41,945 bases of DNA, taken from contig NC_049986.1 in the NCBI RefSeq assembly GCF_000003815.2, forward strand, positions 1,650,778 to 1,692,722, given 5' to 3'. The DNA is from Branchiostoma floridae (taxonomy: Eukaryota; Chordata; Leptocardii; Amphioxiformes; Branchiostomatidae). Below are positions 8,997 to 22,721 of the stretch, piece after piece (positions within the stretch are counted from its first letter, which is position 1; each line of letters begins with the position of its first letter). A model generated the notes under the pieces. It ran no database searches. It had not been told where the DNA came from and worked only from the letters and a program-made list of their open reading frames with translations. A program made the translations under genes and the position numbers.

Positions 8997-9226
8997 TTTA
9001 ACGTGCATGGGGTGTGACTCTCCCCATACACAGGACCTCCATTTAACGACCTATCTGAGGGACGGCCCTATCCGGAGCTAAGTACTCATTTTCACCTGAG
9101 TTAAGTGAGGAAAGTCGTGTAAAGTGCATTTCCCAAGGGCACAAGATCGGTGGCACGGCAGCCGGATTCGAACCCGAAACCTTTCGGTGCAGATTAGAAC
9201 CTGCTGCCGCTGCGCCACGCGGTCCC
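8997..9226 (-). mobile_element. tRNA-derived SINE (body)
   Basis: On the minus strand the head resembles a tRNA with an A box TGGCGCAGCGG (9217-9207) and a B box GGTTCGAATCC (9174-9164), the two internal RNA polymerase III promoter elements. The stem pairing of the T-arm is imperfect, so it is a retroposon head rather than a functional tRNA. The body continues with CCTTGGGAAATGCACTTTAC-like sequence, a block I recall from tRNA-derived SINEs in deuterostomes (from memory, unverified). It reaches CCCCATGCACGTTAAA, where the MITE interrupts it. The remaining tail is at 1800-1846. Confidence 0.8.
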
Positions 9227-9303
9227 ACTCAAATTGCACATGTAGTAAGTTTTTCACCCGTTCTCCCAAGAGGCTAGTGTCTAGTTGAAGGACAGACGCA
9301 AAC

Positions 9304-9420
9304 CTTGGGCCATGATGGCTGGTGGGTAAATCGCCGGTAGACCAGGTACGAACCACCTGCAGCAAGAGCGCTGATCAGGGTGGCTGCTGCAGCTGTGGCC
9401 GGTACGGTGAGGAACTCCAT
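9304..9420 (-). CDS. Possible first coding exon with N-terminal membrane anchor
   Basis: From ATG at 9420 the minus strand encodes 39 residues, beginning MEFLTVPATAAAATLISALA and ending in a basic YRRFTHQPSWPK. This looks like a short signal anchor followed by a cytosolic stop-transfer. The exon would end at CCCAAG|GTTTGC, a weak donor in phase 0. A TATAAATATATTTATATATA-like string lies about 35-60 bp upstream. No later exon can be followed: the next 70 bp give a stop and then the SINE. Identity unknown; it could be a chance ORF in GC-rich DNA. Confidence 0.3.
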
Positions 9421-11861
9421 GTGGGAACTTCAGATTGCGACTCTCCCTCTCTCTCTATATATAAATATATTTATAAAGTTCTACCTGTAATGAACCAAAG
9501 TGTTGTATACAAGGGTATGATCTCCCATCACCGTGATACCCCACAAGGAGATTTGCCCAGAGGCATGTTGTATGTGGATGCCAGCAAATGCCCTTAATAT
9601 TTGCGTTATGGATAATACAGCTAGAAATAAAGTGATGAATTTAGATAAACCAGAGCATTTTAGATGTAAGACTTTTCCTTAAATAAACTCACCATAGCCA
9701 TACATATTACAGTTATCAATACGCTCGTTACAGAAGGTGACTGAAAGTCAGTGTCCCATCCAAAGGTTTCTAGGACACAGCCCACTTACACTACAGCCCA
9801 ATGGAACCACAGACCGAAAAAATAGCCCAATAAGCACTTCTATAACATCAAAAATAACTGTCGTGGCATGATTACAAAATACGTGTGATCTTGCTAAATG
9901 TGTGCCTTCTTCGTGCATATTCCCACCGTGGGTAACCAATCCAGGTAGCAGAACACAGTTTTCGGCCTATGGGGATTCCTATAGTGGAGGACCACAAGGT
10001 GACTGACATTGACGTGGATAAAACCATACCAGCGTGCGGTTTTGAAGCACGACAAACTAATACTAGCATGTTGAAGTGGAGGGTATAATTTGAAAAACAA
10101 CTGAAACGCAAAAAAAAAGTTATCATTTCCATAATATCGACGCAATCTCGAAATGGGGTCATGCGAAACTGCAGCCGACTCACCGAGGCAGTGAGCTGTA
10201 AAGGTCACACGCATTTACGACTAAACACCGAATATGCACGCATCATAATCTTATAGAAAACGATCTGAAAGTCGACTTATCATACTATCATGTAGCAAAG
10301 TTGTCTTTTATGTCGCAGTGTTTACAGACGCTTCCAGATTTCGGCCGCAATACTTTCTTGCCCCTCGCGCAGAAATACTCTGTTCTGCGACTATTGTTTC
10401 GTTTGCTTAGATTCACAAAGGAAGAGTGTTACATGTAGCAGAAAAAATCTTCTTACCAGTTTCAGCGTGTGCAAGACGAACAAAACAGCTGGGTCTCTCG
10501 GTAGTGTGGGGCTGACACCACGGTGCGAGGACACTGGAGCTAGTTTTTCTAGTTTTTGGAAGAATGTTGTAAGGTCATAAGGTCAAACTGGACAAAATCA
10601 GTTTGATCACGCGTACGTATTCATGCGTATCCCTGTCTTAGAGAAACTGATGGCTAACATAGATGTATATTCACTCCTGGAAAGTAAAGCTTATTTAGAC
10701 AAGAAAAGTTTTTAAAGATCGCCAGGCAAGTTAACATAATGACGAGGACGAAATGGTGTCAGAAAATAGTTTTGCTAGTAACAAAATAAGAACCACATTG
10801 GCACGTGCAATTTGTACTCTTTTTCTTCTTCTCCAAGCAGAGATGAGTCGAGGAGATATGACGTAAGTAGTAGTCTGGATTTTACCGGCTCGGTCGTCTG
10901 AATGTTCGGAACGAAACGGGTTGGCAAACTTTTGTTCACCAGAATAAACAGCCAGCAAACAAGGGCAGACGACAGGCTAGGGGATAGAAACAAAAACAAC
11001 AGTCTTACGTTGTGAATACTGCCGGTAACGAGTCCCTTTCCTAAGACAAATAAATTTACATAGATGTAACTCTCTTGCTTGGACTTGGACACAGAAGTGT
11101 GTACGTGTCTGCTCCGAAAGCTCTAGACATTCCAGTCAGACACGTTCGACAGCAAATCTAAACTGCTCTGACCAATCAGGCCTCGTAAGTGTGAATTCAG
11201 ACAACCTCCTTGTTTCAGACAACTTGCCTTGCATAATTAACACCGGCGATAAATGTGATGGGCCGGTATGTGAATCCGCCTTTTATTTTGCCAAAATATC
11301 CTGACTTCTTTTTATATGTCAGTGGTTGAAATTGAGGTTCTTGTCGCGTTGCCTAATCTCAATAGATACCTAACCTACGTTTCGACTTAGCTGGGGTAAC
11401 AACTATGAAGCGTCTCAGTTATATTCATCAGGGAATACGTTTTCCACAATGGAACTTTCATGGTTTATAATTAGATTCGACATGAGGAATTAAAAACTGT
11501 GAGTAGGTTTGTAAGGATACATACAGGTATAATCTGTTTTCCTTATCAACTTTGAGCTGTTATTCAATTGTTGATTCGCTTGCTAATATTTCGGATAAGG
11601 TACTTTTAGAGAAGCCGGCCTTCACTCAGAAAATCGCACGGTTTTTAAACTCAACATCTGCTTGGACATCAGATATAGGTTCTCTGGTTTCAAATACAGT
11701 ATATCAAAATAAAACTTTCATGGCGTTACTTCCTCATGTTTTCATTTCAAAAAAATGGTGCAACAATCTGGCACAACCTCTCTTTTCCTTATTATAAAAC
11801 TTACCAAAATCGATATCATTTATAAAATAAAATCACTGTCGCCTAAACATTATACAAAAGA
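9421..11861. other. Long gene-free stretch
   Basis: No exon with protein-like codons and matching splice sites was found. The segment around 11310-11460 shares TTCGACTTAGCTGG, GTAACAACTATGA and GCGTCTCAGTTAT with 32640-32760, so part of it is a dispersed repeat. A (CT)n/(TA)n tract lies at 9443-9478. Confidence 0.45.
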
Positions 11862-12042
11862 CAAGAAGAAGAAGAACTTTATTGCACGACAACTGTAGAG
11901 GATACAGTGTTTGGCAACTTGAACATACAATACATACAGAACAGAACACTACATGAGTTACTAGTATCTAAAAATCTAAGAGACTAATCTATTTTACAAA
12001 TGGTATATAATATTTACAATCAGGCTATCATTATGTGCTGGT

Positions 12043-13869
12043 TCATGATAGTATAATATCGTCACGTTTTTTAAATGAGTTATATATAAATTGACCGACA
12101 TAGGCAGATATATCAGCAGGACATGATAGTAACATATTGAACATTTCTGTCTTGGTAGGTGGTAACATAGTATCAGATTTGCATTTAATAGACTGTAACA
12201 TTTTTTGTCTCTCTCTATCATAAGTTGGACAATCCATTATAAAGTGGGATTCATTTTCAATATTATCATGGCATGTTGGACACAGTCTCTCACTGGCTGG
12301 TGTGTTGTGATGTCTACCCTTTTCGATTTGTAGGGAGTGGGCACTAATTCTTAGTTTCGTAATGATATTTCTAAAGGATTTGTTTTGAACAGTTGAAAGG
12401 TAATTTTCAAGACAGAAATCTTTTTTGATTCTGCAATAAGTACTAAGTTTGCTTAGACTTCTTATTTCTTGTCTCCAGTCAGAGAGAAATGTGTCTATCT
12501 GGCGGTTTTTGAATAAATTTCCAAACTGATTGGCATTCACTGCAGGGTTGAGCCAAACAGTTTGGAAGCCGTGTCTACATAGCATGTCTTGTACATGGAC
12601 AGCCCAGTCTTGTTGTAGCTGAACAGAAGTATTATATGCTTTCTTTACGAGTCTGTCATTTGGGAGACTATGTAATCTAAGCCAATATTTTATCAACTGT
12701 GTTTGTGAATCAATGTATAGAGGAAAAACTCCAAGCTCACCCCTGACCGCGGCGTTAATAGAGCTTTTGGGAACGCCGAGAGTAATTTTGCAATAGTTCA
12801 ATAGTACAAACTCTAAATCCGCAATTTCGTAGGATACTGTTGGTTGCTGTAGTGTTATGTTTTGTCTTTTAAGTATGCTTGACTGATAGATAATGTTTAG
12901 TTTGTCACTGTATTTTTGAAATCGAACAAGGACAGGGCGCGGTGTGGAAGTGTCTGATGTTTTGCCGATTCGAGAAGCTCTGAGGATGTGGATTTCTGAT
13001 CCCAGTGTCGTACTGAGGATCCTAGCTATTGAATCTCTGGTATTCTCACTTTGACTTTCTTCTATACCATGGAATATAAGGTCTCTACCTTGAGCGTTAG
13101 TTCCAAGAACTTCACCACAGTATAGAAGAATTGGTTTGATACAACTGTTGAATAGGTCAAGTGCTAGTCGAATGGATGGATTGAAATTTGTGGATAAAAG
13201 TGATTTTAGTTTAAAGGAAGCCCGAAGAGCTTTCAATCTTAGCTGTTTGTTGGCGCGGTTAAATGAACCTGAGGGGGTTAGATCGACTCCTAGGTATGTA
13301 TAAGAAGTTGTAATATCAATTGTGCGGCCTTGTATTTTATATGTGGAATGTTGACTGTTTGTCCGTCCATTTTTTGTGAATATCATTACTTTAGTTTTCT
13401 TTTCATTTATTGATAATTTCCAAATGGAGCAAAATTGGTCAAGTGTTCTTAGACATTCCTTCAGGCCTGATTCAGATTTTGATAGAAGAACGAGATCATC
13501 TGCCCAGAATAAGCTGTTAATGGGTGTGTCTTGTAGAGTGAGAGGATCAGACGCTCGTGAATTTAATATGTTTGGAAGATCGTTTAGATATAAATTGAAG
13601 AGGAGGGGGCTAAGGTTACACCCTTGTCGCACCCCACATGATGATTGAAAGTATGGTGATAGGCCATTTGGTGTTTTTACGCAATATCTTACGTTAGAGT
13701 ACATTGATTTAATGATTTTGAAGAAGTTCCCCCCTATACCTGATGACAGAAGTTTGTAAAATAAACCGTTCCGCCACACAGAATCAAACGCCTTGCGGAA
13801 ATCAACGAAACAAGCATATAGTTTACCTGCAGGTTTGGAGATTTGTTGGTCAATCAGTGTTTTAAGCAC
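12043..13869 (-). CDS. LINE ORF2, C-terminal part (reverse transcriptase core and zinc motif)
   Basis: This frame carries most of the reverse transcriptase: the palm motif CFVDFRKAFDSVWR (motif A), then CGVRQGCNLSPLLFN (motif B) and the catalytic FWADDLVLLS (motif C, ADD form). KKTKVMIF and YTYLGVDL follow. The far C-terminus has a zinc-knuckle-like CPTCHDNIENESHFIMDC spacing (C-x2-C-x7-H-x4-C), seen in ORF2 tails of this LINE group. The first residues overlap the end of the upstream frame; the real coding entry is around 13899 rather than the ATG. The stop is TGA at 12043-12045. Confidence 0.9.
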   Translation of the reverse strand: MLKTLIDQQISKPAGKLYACFVDFRKAFDSVWRNGLFYKLLSSGIGGNFFKIIKSMYSNVRYCVKTPNGLSPYFQSSCGVRQGCNLSPLLFNLYLNDLPNILNSRASDPLTLQDTPINSLFWADDLVLLSKSESGLKECLRTLDQFCSIWKLSINEKKTKVMIFTKNGRTNSQHSTYKIQGRTIDITTSYTYLGVDLTPSGSFNRANKQLRLKALRASFKLKSLLSTNFNPSIRLALDLFNSCIKPILLYCGEVLGTNAQGRDLIFHGIEESQSENTRDSIARILSTTLGSEIHILRASRIGKTSDTSTPRPVLVRFQKYSDKLNIIYQSSILKRQNITLQQPTVSYEIADLEFVLLNYCKITLGVPKSSINAAVRGELGVFPLYIDSQTQLIKYWLRLHSLPNDRLVKKAYNTSVQLQQDWAVHVQDMLCRHGFQTVWLNPAVNANQFGNLFKNRQIDTFLSDWRQEIRSLSKLSTYCRIKKDFCLENYLSTVQNKSFRNIITKLRISAHSLQIEKGRHHNTPASERLCPTCHDNIENESHFIMDCPTYDRERQKMLQSIKCKSDTMLPPTKTEMFNMLLSCPADISAYVGQFIYNSFKKRDDIILS

Positions 13870-15737
13870 AAAAACATTATCGCTTGTTCTAAAGTTTTTC
13901 TGAATCCAGATTGAAAAGGGGACAATAAGTTTTCGCTTTCTAAGTAATTTTGCAGTCTTTTGTTTAAGATGAATGTGAATAATTTGCCAACACAGCTGGA
14001 TATGGCAATGCCTCTGTAATTTGTTGGGTTCGTGGTTTCGCCACTTTTATGTATAGGGACTAACATACTTTGACTCCATTGTTGGGGGAACGTTCCGGAT
14101 TGTATTAAAATGTTAAACATTTTCTTCAGAGGAAGTGTGAGTTGAGAGGCGCTATATTTCAGCATTTCATTAGAAATTGAATCCACTCCACATGATTTAT
14201 TGCATTTCAGGTTACATAATCCCTGTCGAATTTCTTCTGTTGTAATATCAAAATCTAGTGGATTATCCGTTTGAAGCTCTAACGATGTAACAATATTGTC
14301 TGCATATTCTTGGTCTCTTTTGTTTAATGTGATGTTGCTATTTATTGACTTAAAATGATCTAACCATTCGTCGGTTGATATTTGTTCACCTGTATCCTCT
14401 TTGCTTCCGTTTTCAAGGTTTCGTAGTTTATTAATCTCTTGCCAAAATGATTTTGGATCTTCCTTAGATAGCTTAGAAATATGACTCATTTTCTTCTCTG
14501 TATAGTGTTTCTTTGTCTTTTTGACAAGTTTTTTGTATTCTTTTACTTTAAAAATGTATGTTTGTCTTTTGTCTTGCCTCCAGGGATATTTCCTTATTTC
14601 AGCAGCAAGAACTCTAATTTTTGACCTCAGATCGCGACATTGTTGGTCATACCATGGTTTACTAGTTGGTTTCTTTTTTCTTTTGGAGACTCGAATTGAT
14701 TTTAAAGAAATGTCAGCTGCCATCTTAATGATATGATTAACATCCTCAACAGCTTTTCCAGCGTCATTGTTTGTGTATTGTTGTAACATGAACTGTTTTA
14801 TCTTGTTTTGAATTTGAGGAAGTTGAAACGCGTCCTGAAACTTTTCACGAGAAGTTTCGTCCCAGATATATTTCTTTGGATGTATAAGATGTTTTTCTTT
14901 ATCCATATTTCTAAAATTAGAATGGTTGGTTTTAAGCGAAACAGAGATCTGGCAGTGATCTGATAGCCAGGTAGGATTGTGAACTTTGAAGTATTGTACG
15001 GATGAAAAGAGGGGTATACTGGTTATGCAAAAGTCTACAGTGCTTGTTCCATTATATTTTATACATGTACTTTTTCCGGGGAGGTCGCCAATCGTTCTTC
15101 CGTTTACTATCAACATGTCGGCAGCCGAGCACAGATCAACTAATTCTCTACCATACTTATTTTTGACATTGTCTGTGTTTATCCTAGGTTTAATGTTAAT
15201 TTTTGTAGAGTTTTCGTCAAAGCCATCAAAATGTTGTTCTTGTAGATTTGCTGTTCTTGAGTTCATGTCACCAAGAAGAAGGACATGTCCTAAGTTATTG
15301 AATTTTGCCAGGTCCTCAATTAGATCTTCAAAAATTGTGTTCTTTTTTGTGGTGAATAAAGGTGAGTTTTCAGGAGGTAGGTACAGACATCCCAGTATTA
15401 CATCTGCCTCTAAACCAAAGAAAACCTTATCTAGTTTGCACCAGAGGATGTCAGGATTATTACTTTTTAGTTTAGACATTCCTTTAGCGATAGTTTGTTT
15501 AAAAAGGACAGCGACCCCTCCGGAGTTCCGTCGGGAGCGCTTCCTGAGTTTACGGTCGCTACGAATGTGTTGGTATCCATTGATACGAAAAGTATCATCG
15601 GGCTTTAACCAAGTTTCCTGAACACAAACTATATCATATCTACATACAGCTTCTAAGAAATCTAATTCTACACATTTTCTAGAAAGACTACCTTGAATGT
15701 TCCAGCTGGCCAAACTTAGGGCCACATCAACAACCAT
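13854..15737 (-). CDS. LINE ORF2, N-terminal part (AP-like endonuclease and RT start)
   Basis: The start ATG is at 15737. The endonuclease/exonuclease/phosphatase fold is clear: LASWNIQG near the start, CVQETWL, then LLGDMNSR and the terminal WLSDHCQI (SDH motif). It would nick target DNA for target-primed reverse transcription. The RT begins with YRGIAISS and FQSGFRK. After FRK the frame goes wrong and stops at 13854, while the continuation is in another frame. The likely cause is loss of one base in the five-base T run at plus 13895-13899. Confidence 0.9.
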   Translation of the reverse strand: MVVDVALSLASWNIQGSLSRKCVELDFLEAVCRYDIVCVQETWLKPDDTFRINGYQHIRSDRKLRKRSRRNSGGVAVLFKQTIAKGMSKLKSNNPDILWCKLDKVFFGLEADVILGCLYLPPENSPLFTTKKNTIFEDLIEDLAKFNNLGHVLLLGDMNSRTANLQEQHFDGFDENSTKINIKPRINTDNVKNKYGRELVDLCSAADMLIVNGRTIGDLPGKSTCIKYNGTSTVDFCITSIPLFSSVQYFKVHNPTWLSDHCQISVSLKTNHSNFRNMDKEKHLIHPKKYIWDETSREKFQDAFQLPQIQNKIKQFMLQQYTNNDAGKAVEDVNHIIKMAADISLKSIRVSKRKKKPTSKPWYDQQCRDLRSKIRVLAAEIRKYPWRQDKRQTYIFKVKEYKKLVKKTKKHYTEKKMSHISKLSKEDPKSFWQEINKLRNLENGSKEDTGEQISTDEWLDHFKSINSNITLNKRDQEYADNIVTSLELQTDNPLDFDITTEEIRQGLCNLKCNKSCGVDSISNEMLKYSASQLTLPLKKMFNILIQSGTFPQQWSQSMLVPIHKSGETTNPTNYRGIAISSCVGKLFTFILNKRLQNYLESENLLSPFQSGFRKTLEQAIMFLCLKH

Positions 15738-15957
15738 AAAAGACTACCGAAAAGAAAAGAATGTCAAGAGCAATTTCAAGTGCTGCTAATGCTATAGAAC
15801 TTAAAGGTAATTATCTTTTGAACTTGTAGATGAGTACGTACCGGTCGCACACTATTTCATCTTTTAAGAAAACATAACATGCTCATATTGGGATATTAGG
15901 ACATAAGAAAGTAAGACTTCCCTTCGATGGACGGTGCCATTGTTTCCCATATGTAGC

Positions 15958-17121
15958 TCAAATGTTCATCAGCATCTCGGACAGTTTGTACGCTATGTCC
16001 GTGATTTTCTGTTGTGGAATCTGGGACGCGTGTAGGTTCGGGCGGCGGCTCCAGTCACCTAGTGGGTAGCTTCCAGCATCATGGCGAGGTCCTGTGGGCC
16101 TGTCCTGGCTCTGGTGCTGAGGCGTTCGAGCGTTGTGGTACTGGCGATCCTGTCTTTGTCGTGGCCCCTGCCGCTCCCTTGCTGATGTGTCGGGAGGTGT
16201 GTAAGTGCCGCTGCCACTGTAAGTGGACCTGTTTTCGGCAGAACGCATGGTGCGCTTTACATCTGCAACCAGCAGGCTGGTCCCCGTGGTGTCGTCCAGG
16301 TGGATTCCATCACGTTTGTAGAGCTGTCGTGTTGTGGATAGTTTCTTGTGGCGGACATACAGAGTCTTACTGTCATCCTTGCTTCGTTGCAGAACGGCCT
16401 GGTTGTAGTCCTTAATGTTTTTGTTTAAGTTTGAGTCCATGTTGTGTCCTCTGGGGAGTACTTGTGATAGGACGATTGTGGCATTGGGGAAAGATGTCTT
16501 GGCGCATGAGATAAGCTCTGTTGTTTTATCGAGACAGTCTTGTACAGAGGAGGTGTCTCTCTGGCTATTATCCAGGTCGTTTGAAGCCACGTGTAGTATG
16601 ACATACGCCGTTTTAGGGTCGCTCACCCGTTCCATCTTCTTAGTCGCGTGGTCTATTGTTGATGCATGTTCCTTACTGGTGGAGCGGTTTGGAAACATTC
16701 TAGAAGTGTCCACTGCTTTCCAGATAGAGTCCGTATAAACTCTGACTTCGCGCGTGTCTCTTGTTGGGACTGGCTGTCGCCTGTCGGTACTGTGTGACGC
16801 CGGTTGTGTCTGTTCGACATTTGGTGTTGTGTCAATCGCTTCCGATATTGTCTCAGTGTGGTTTGTCTGAAGAGTGTCTGCACCTACCATCTCAGCTCCG
16901 GAGGCGTCGTCTTTGTCAGTGGTTTCAGAGTCTAGATTTTCAGTAGTATCCTGGCGTTTTTCTGATGACGATGACTCAGCTTGTGCAGACAATCTTATAG
17001 CTGATAATGAATGAGAAAGCTGTAGTGAGCTTACCTCCTTCTGTAATGCAGAAATCTGTTGCTGTTGTGTCTCTACTATTGACTGGAGGGAGTCACACCT
17101 AGCTGTCAAACTTAATGCTAA
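15958..17121 (-). CDS. LINE ORF1 with SGNH/GDSL esterase domain, start missing
   Basis: About 387 codons open from 17121, with no ATG at the head and a TAA at 17122-17124. The N-terminal 40 residues form a glutamine-rich coiled coil (VETQQQQISALQKEVSSLQL). A low-complexity Ser/Thr/Asp linker follows. The second half has SGNH blocks: VYTDSIWK (Ser block), HVASNDL (Asn block) and DGIHLDD (Asp-x2-His block). SGNH esterase domains occur in ORF1 of CR1-type LINEs, where they are thought to act on lipids or in particle assembly. The C-terminus is Arg/Gln-rich and probably binds RNA. The missing start means ORF1 is truncated or was entered by splicing. Confidence 0.82.
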   Translation of the reverse strand, partial: LALSLTARCDSLQSIVETQQQQISALQKEVSSLQLSHSLSAIRLSAQAESSSSEKRQDTTENLDSETTDKDDASGAEMVGADTLQTNHTETISEAIDTTPNVEQTQPASHSTDRRQPVPTRDTREVRVYTDSIWKAVDTSRMFPNRSTSKEHASTIDHATKKMERVSDPKTAYVILHVASNDLDNSQRDTSSVQDCLDKTTELISCAKTSFPNATIVLSQVLPRGHNMDSNLNKNIKDYNQAVLQRSKDDSKTLYVRHKKLSTTRQLYKRDGIHLDDTTGTSLLVADVKRTMRSAENRSTYSGSGTYTPPDTSARERQGPRQRQDRQYHNARTPQHQSQDRPTGPRHDAGSYPLGDWSRRPNLHASQIPQQKITDIAYKLSEMLMNI

Positions 17122-18239
17122 TTAGTCGACGTGACATTGGGGACCCCTAGCAGTTGGTGTAATTGTTGCAGTCCATGAACCAACCTGACAGTACGTGTAT
17201 GTGCCAAGCTGCAGTACCGGTAGTGATTGATAAGGGTCGCTTTTGATCTATGTAACGTAAAAATTCTAACCATTCCTCATCAATGCCCATTAGTATGTTT
17301 CCAAGCCACTAGTCAATAGAAATGTCTGATTCATCGCCTCAGACAGAACTAGGGGAAATTTACACAGGCTGGCTGGCTAAGAGGATCGGATGTGCACGTA
17401 ACTGGATCTGTTAGCCTTTGAGTTTGAATTCACCTGACAAGTCGATATGGTCCGAGGGAATCCGGAAATTTTTATAGTATACATAGTCCAACTGATTGGG
17501 CGCGGGAACAAATAAACAAAAGACTACATACATACACATCACCACTGAGACATATTTTCTTACAAACGGAGAAACCTGATATTTTCCGTGTGAAACAAAC
17601 AAATGGAGCTGAGTATTCTTGTACACAACCCTTATTACACTTTACAGCCTTTCTTTCTTTCTTTGAGGCCTGAGCCTCGGCGTGGCGCTCGCTCATTGGT
17701 CAATCCAGAATAATGAGATTAGGAAGGGAAGGTCCCGCGGCAGGTGTGCAGGCAAGAGTTGCCTTGTTTCCGCACACCGCAGCCCCTTGAAGGAAAACGT
17801 CAGTTTGCTGCGATATTATTTCTGTCAACCAGGGTACATACATGTGCAACACTGAGATCGAGAAACAATCCAACCGCACTTTTGAGGCATGATGCATTTT
17901 ATCGAAGATATGTCAGATATTCCGTTCATTAATATCATGATAGATTTTCTATTACAGCTAAATTCTAAAATCGACAGAGATTAGTTCAATTTGAAGGTAC
18001 GGCATATTTACAAACTAACAAAATCTCTAGAGGGATAACAGTTGTAAGAATGTCGATCAGACAGAAGAATGTTACTACTGTTGTTCCAAATCTTGCCAAG
18101 CGAAGAAAAGGCACCAGAGGCTTTATGAATACGCTGTGATTTCAGTGTCCACAACAACGTTAGATTTAAGCGTGCATAAATACCAGTTTTCGTGCCATGA
18201 TTGATGACAACCACCGAGAGGCGACGTGTCTATCCTTGT
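17122..18239. other. Gene-free stretch with a dispersed repeat
   Basis: No gene is visible. The segment about 17525-17665 is the reverse complement of a repeat also present at 32470-32600 (see separate entry). The rest is unremarkable AT-rich DNA. Confidence 0.45.
17525..17665 (-). repeat. Dispersed repeat, inverted relative to 32470-32600
   Basis: Read on the minus strand, this segment contains AAGGGTTGTGTACAAGAATA, TTTGTTTGTTTCAC and AAGAAAATATGTCTCAGTGG. All of these recur in the same order on the plus strand at about 32470-32600. The family is not recognised and no terminal structure was found. Confidence 0.7.
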
Positions 18240-18385
18240 GAAATAAAGAAATCTTATCTAGACTGAACTTAACTAAGCTAAACTGAAATAAACTAAACTG
18301 AAATAAACTAAGCCAAGATATATAAACTAAACTAAACTAAAATAAACTAAGCAAAAGTAGGCTACGCGAAGCTAAGCAAAACAAC
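18240..18385. repeat. Degenerate AACTAAACTGAAAT-type tandem repeat
   Basis: A run of imperfect short units built from AACTAAAC, TGAAATAAACTA and AAGCTAAAC. It looks like an old simple repeat. Confidence 0.65.
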
Positions 18386-18667
18386 GAAAATAATGGGTTT
18401 AGGTGTGACAGGCCGTTCGATATAACCGAACTTGTCTCCGTCGCCGTTGCTTGCCTGCGAAGCTGGTGTGTTTCGCCAGGTGGTGATTATACGGCTGGTA
18501 GTATTGATATTTACGCTAGGCCCTAATTGCAGAAGGCCGGACAAACATCGTCATTGAATCATTTAGTCAACACACTCGTCAAGTACAGAGAATGTTGTTG
18601 AAATGTAAAAAAAAAAACAGCATGACTAGAAAATGAATCTAATCATTGAACTTTTATTTTTAGCAAG

Positions 18668-18901
18668 TCACATTTGAGCCTAAATGTCTCCCGCTACAGG
18701 ACCTTGTAGACGAAGGTGATCACATTTGAGCCGAAATGTCGCCCGCTACAGGTGCTTGTAGACGAAGGTGATCACATTTGAGCCGAAATGTCGCCTTCTA
18801 CAGGACCTTGTAGACGAAGGTGATCACATTTGAGCCGAAATGTCGCCTGCTACAGGACCTTGTAGACGAAGGTGATCATATTTGAACAGAAATGTCGCCC
18901 G

Positions 18902-18927
<26 letters not shown>
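18668..18927 (-). repeat. 52-bp minisatellite made from the last coding bases of the METTL27-like gene
   Basis: Five consecutive units of exactly 52 bp start at 18668, 18720, 18772, 18824 and 18876. The fifth contains the authentic end of exon 5 (codons for ITFVFKVL and TAG). The other four each carry a copy of those codons, with TAC for TTC, plus the stop and the start of the 3' UTR. Downstream copies are untranslated because the first TAG terminates. Confidence 0.92.
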
Positions 18928-22398
<3,471 letters not shown>

Positions 22399-22490
22399 GA
22401 TGTGTATAGCGTGACTACAGCAATAAACACAGGGTATAGATAGTTTTTAAATTAGTTCCAATACGGCTTTTGGCCGCAAGATGTTCTTTA

Positions 22491-22718
22491 TACCCCTGCC
22501 ACATTTGGCGAAAATCGATTCTGCGGCAAGAGCCCGAGCCTTGTTTATAATAATAATATTGCAATTTTATTGCACAACAATGCACAAAGTACAAAGTATG
22601 GCTTATATGTGACAGGGACGGTTTTCAGGTGCAAAATACGCGCAACCCCCTGTCGATCTTAAAAATGGCCGATCTTCCATCGATACGCCCGAAGATCGTG
22701 GCTAATGTGACAGGGGTG
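22491..22718. mobile_element. MITE with CACCCCTGTCACA-type inverted ends
   Basis: The left end TACCCCTGCCACATTTGGC is matched by the reverse complement of the right end, CACCCCTGTCACATTAGCC. TTA flanks both sides (22488-22490 and 22719-22721), consistent with the 3-bp TWA duplication of PIF/Harbinger elements. It carries an inserted LINE-tail-like piece around 22541-22605. No coding capacity. Confidence 0.6.
22541..22605 (-). mobile_element. LINE 3'-end fragment
   Basis: Minus strand TTGTGCAATAAAATTGCAAT followed by a (TTA)n run resembles the 3' terminus of the CR1-like LINE at 11862 (GTGCAATAAAGTTC plus microsatellite). It is a short 5'-truncated insertion inside the MITE. Confidence 0.45.
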
Positions 22719-22721
22719 TTA

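Larger units (their letters stand above)
11862..17121 (-). mobile_element. CR1-like non-LTR retrotransposon (LINE), 5'-incomplete
   Basis: A minus-strand element with two ORFs: an SGNH-esterase ORF1 (17121-15958) and an endonuclease/reverse transcriptase ORF2 (15737-12043 in two frames). The 3' end reads GTGCAATAAAGTTC followed by a short (TTC)n run (plus 11862-11876). Ending in a microsatellite rather than poly(A) is typical of CR1/L2-type elements. AATAAA is present at 11878-11883. There is no start codon for ORF1 and an in-frame stop just upstream, so the 5' end is missing or rearranged. Clade placement rests on ORF1 esterase plus tail type and needs a tree. Confidence 0.88.

Noticed and set aside
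9152-9226. A tRNA gene on the minus strand
   Set aside because: A and B boxes are present but the T-stem has mismatches, the anticodon loop is irregular and the sequence continues into a SINE body.
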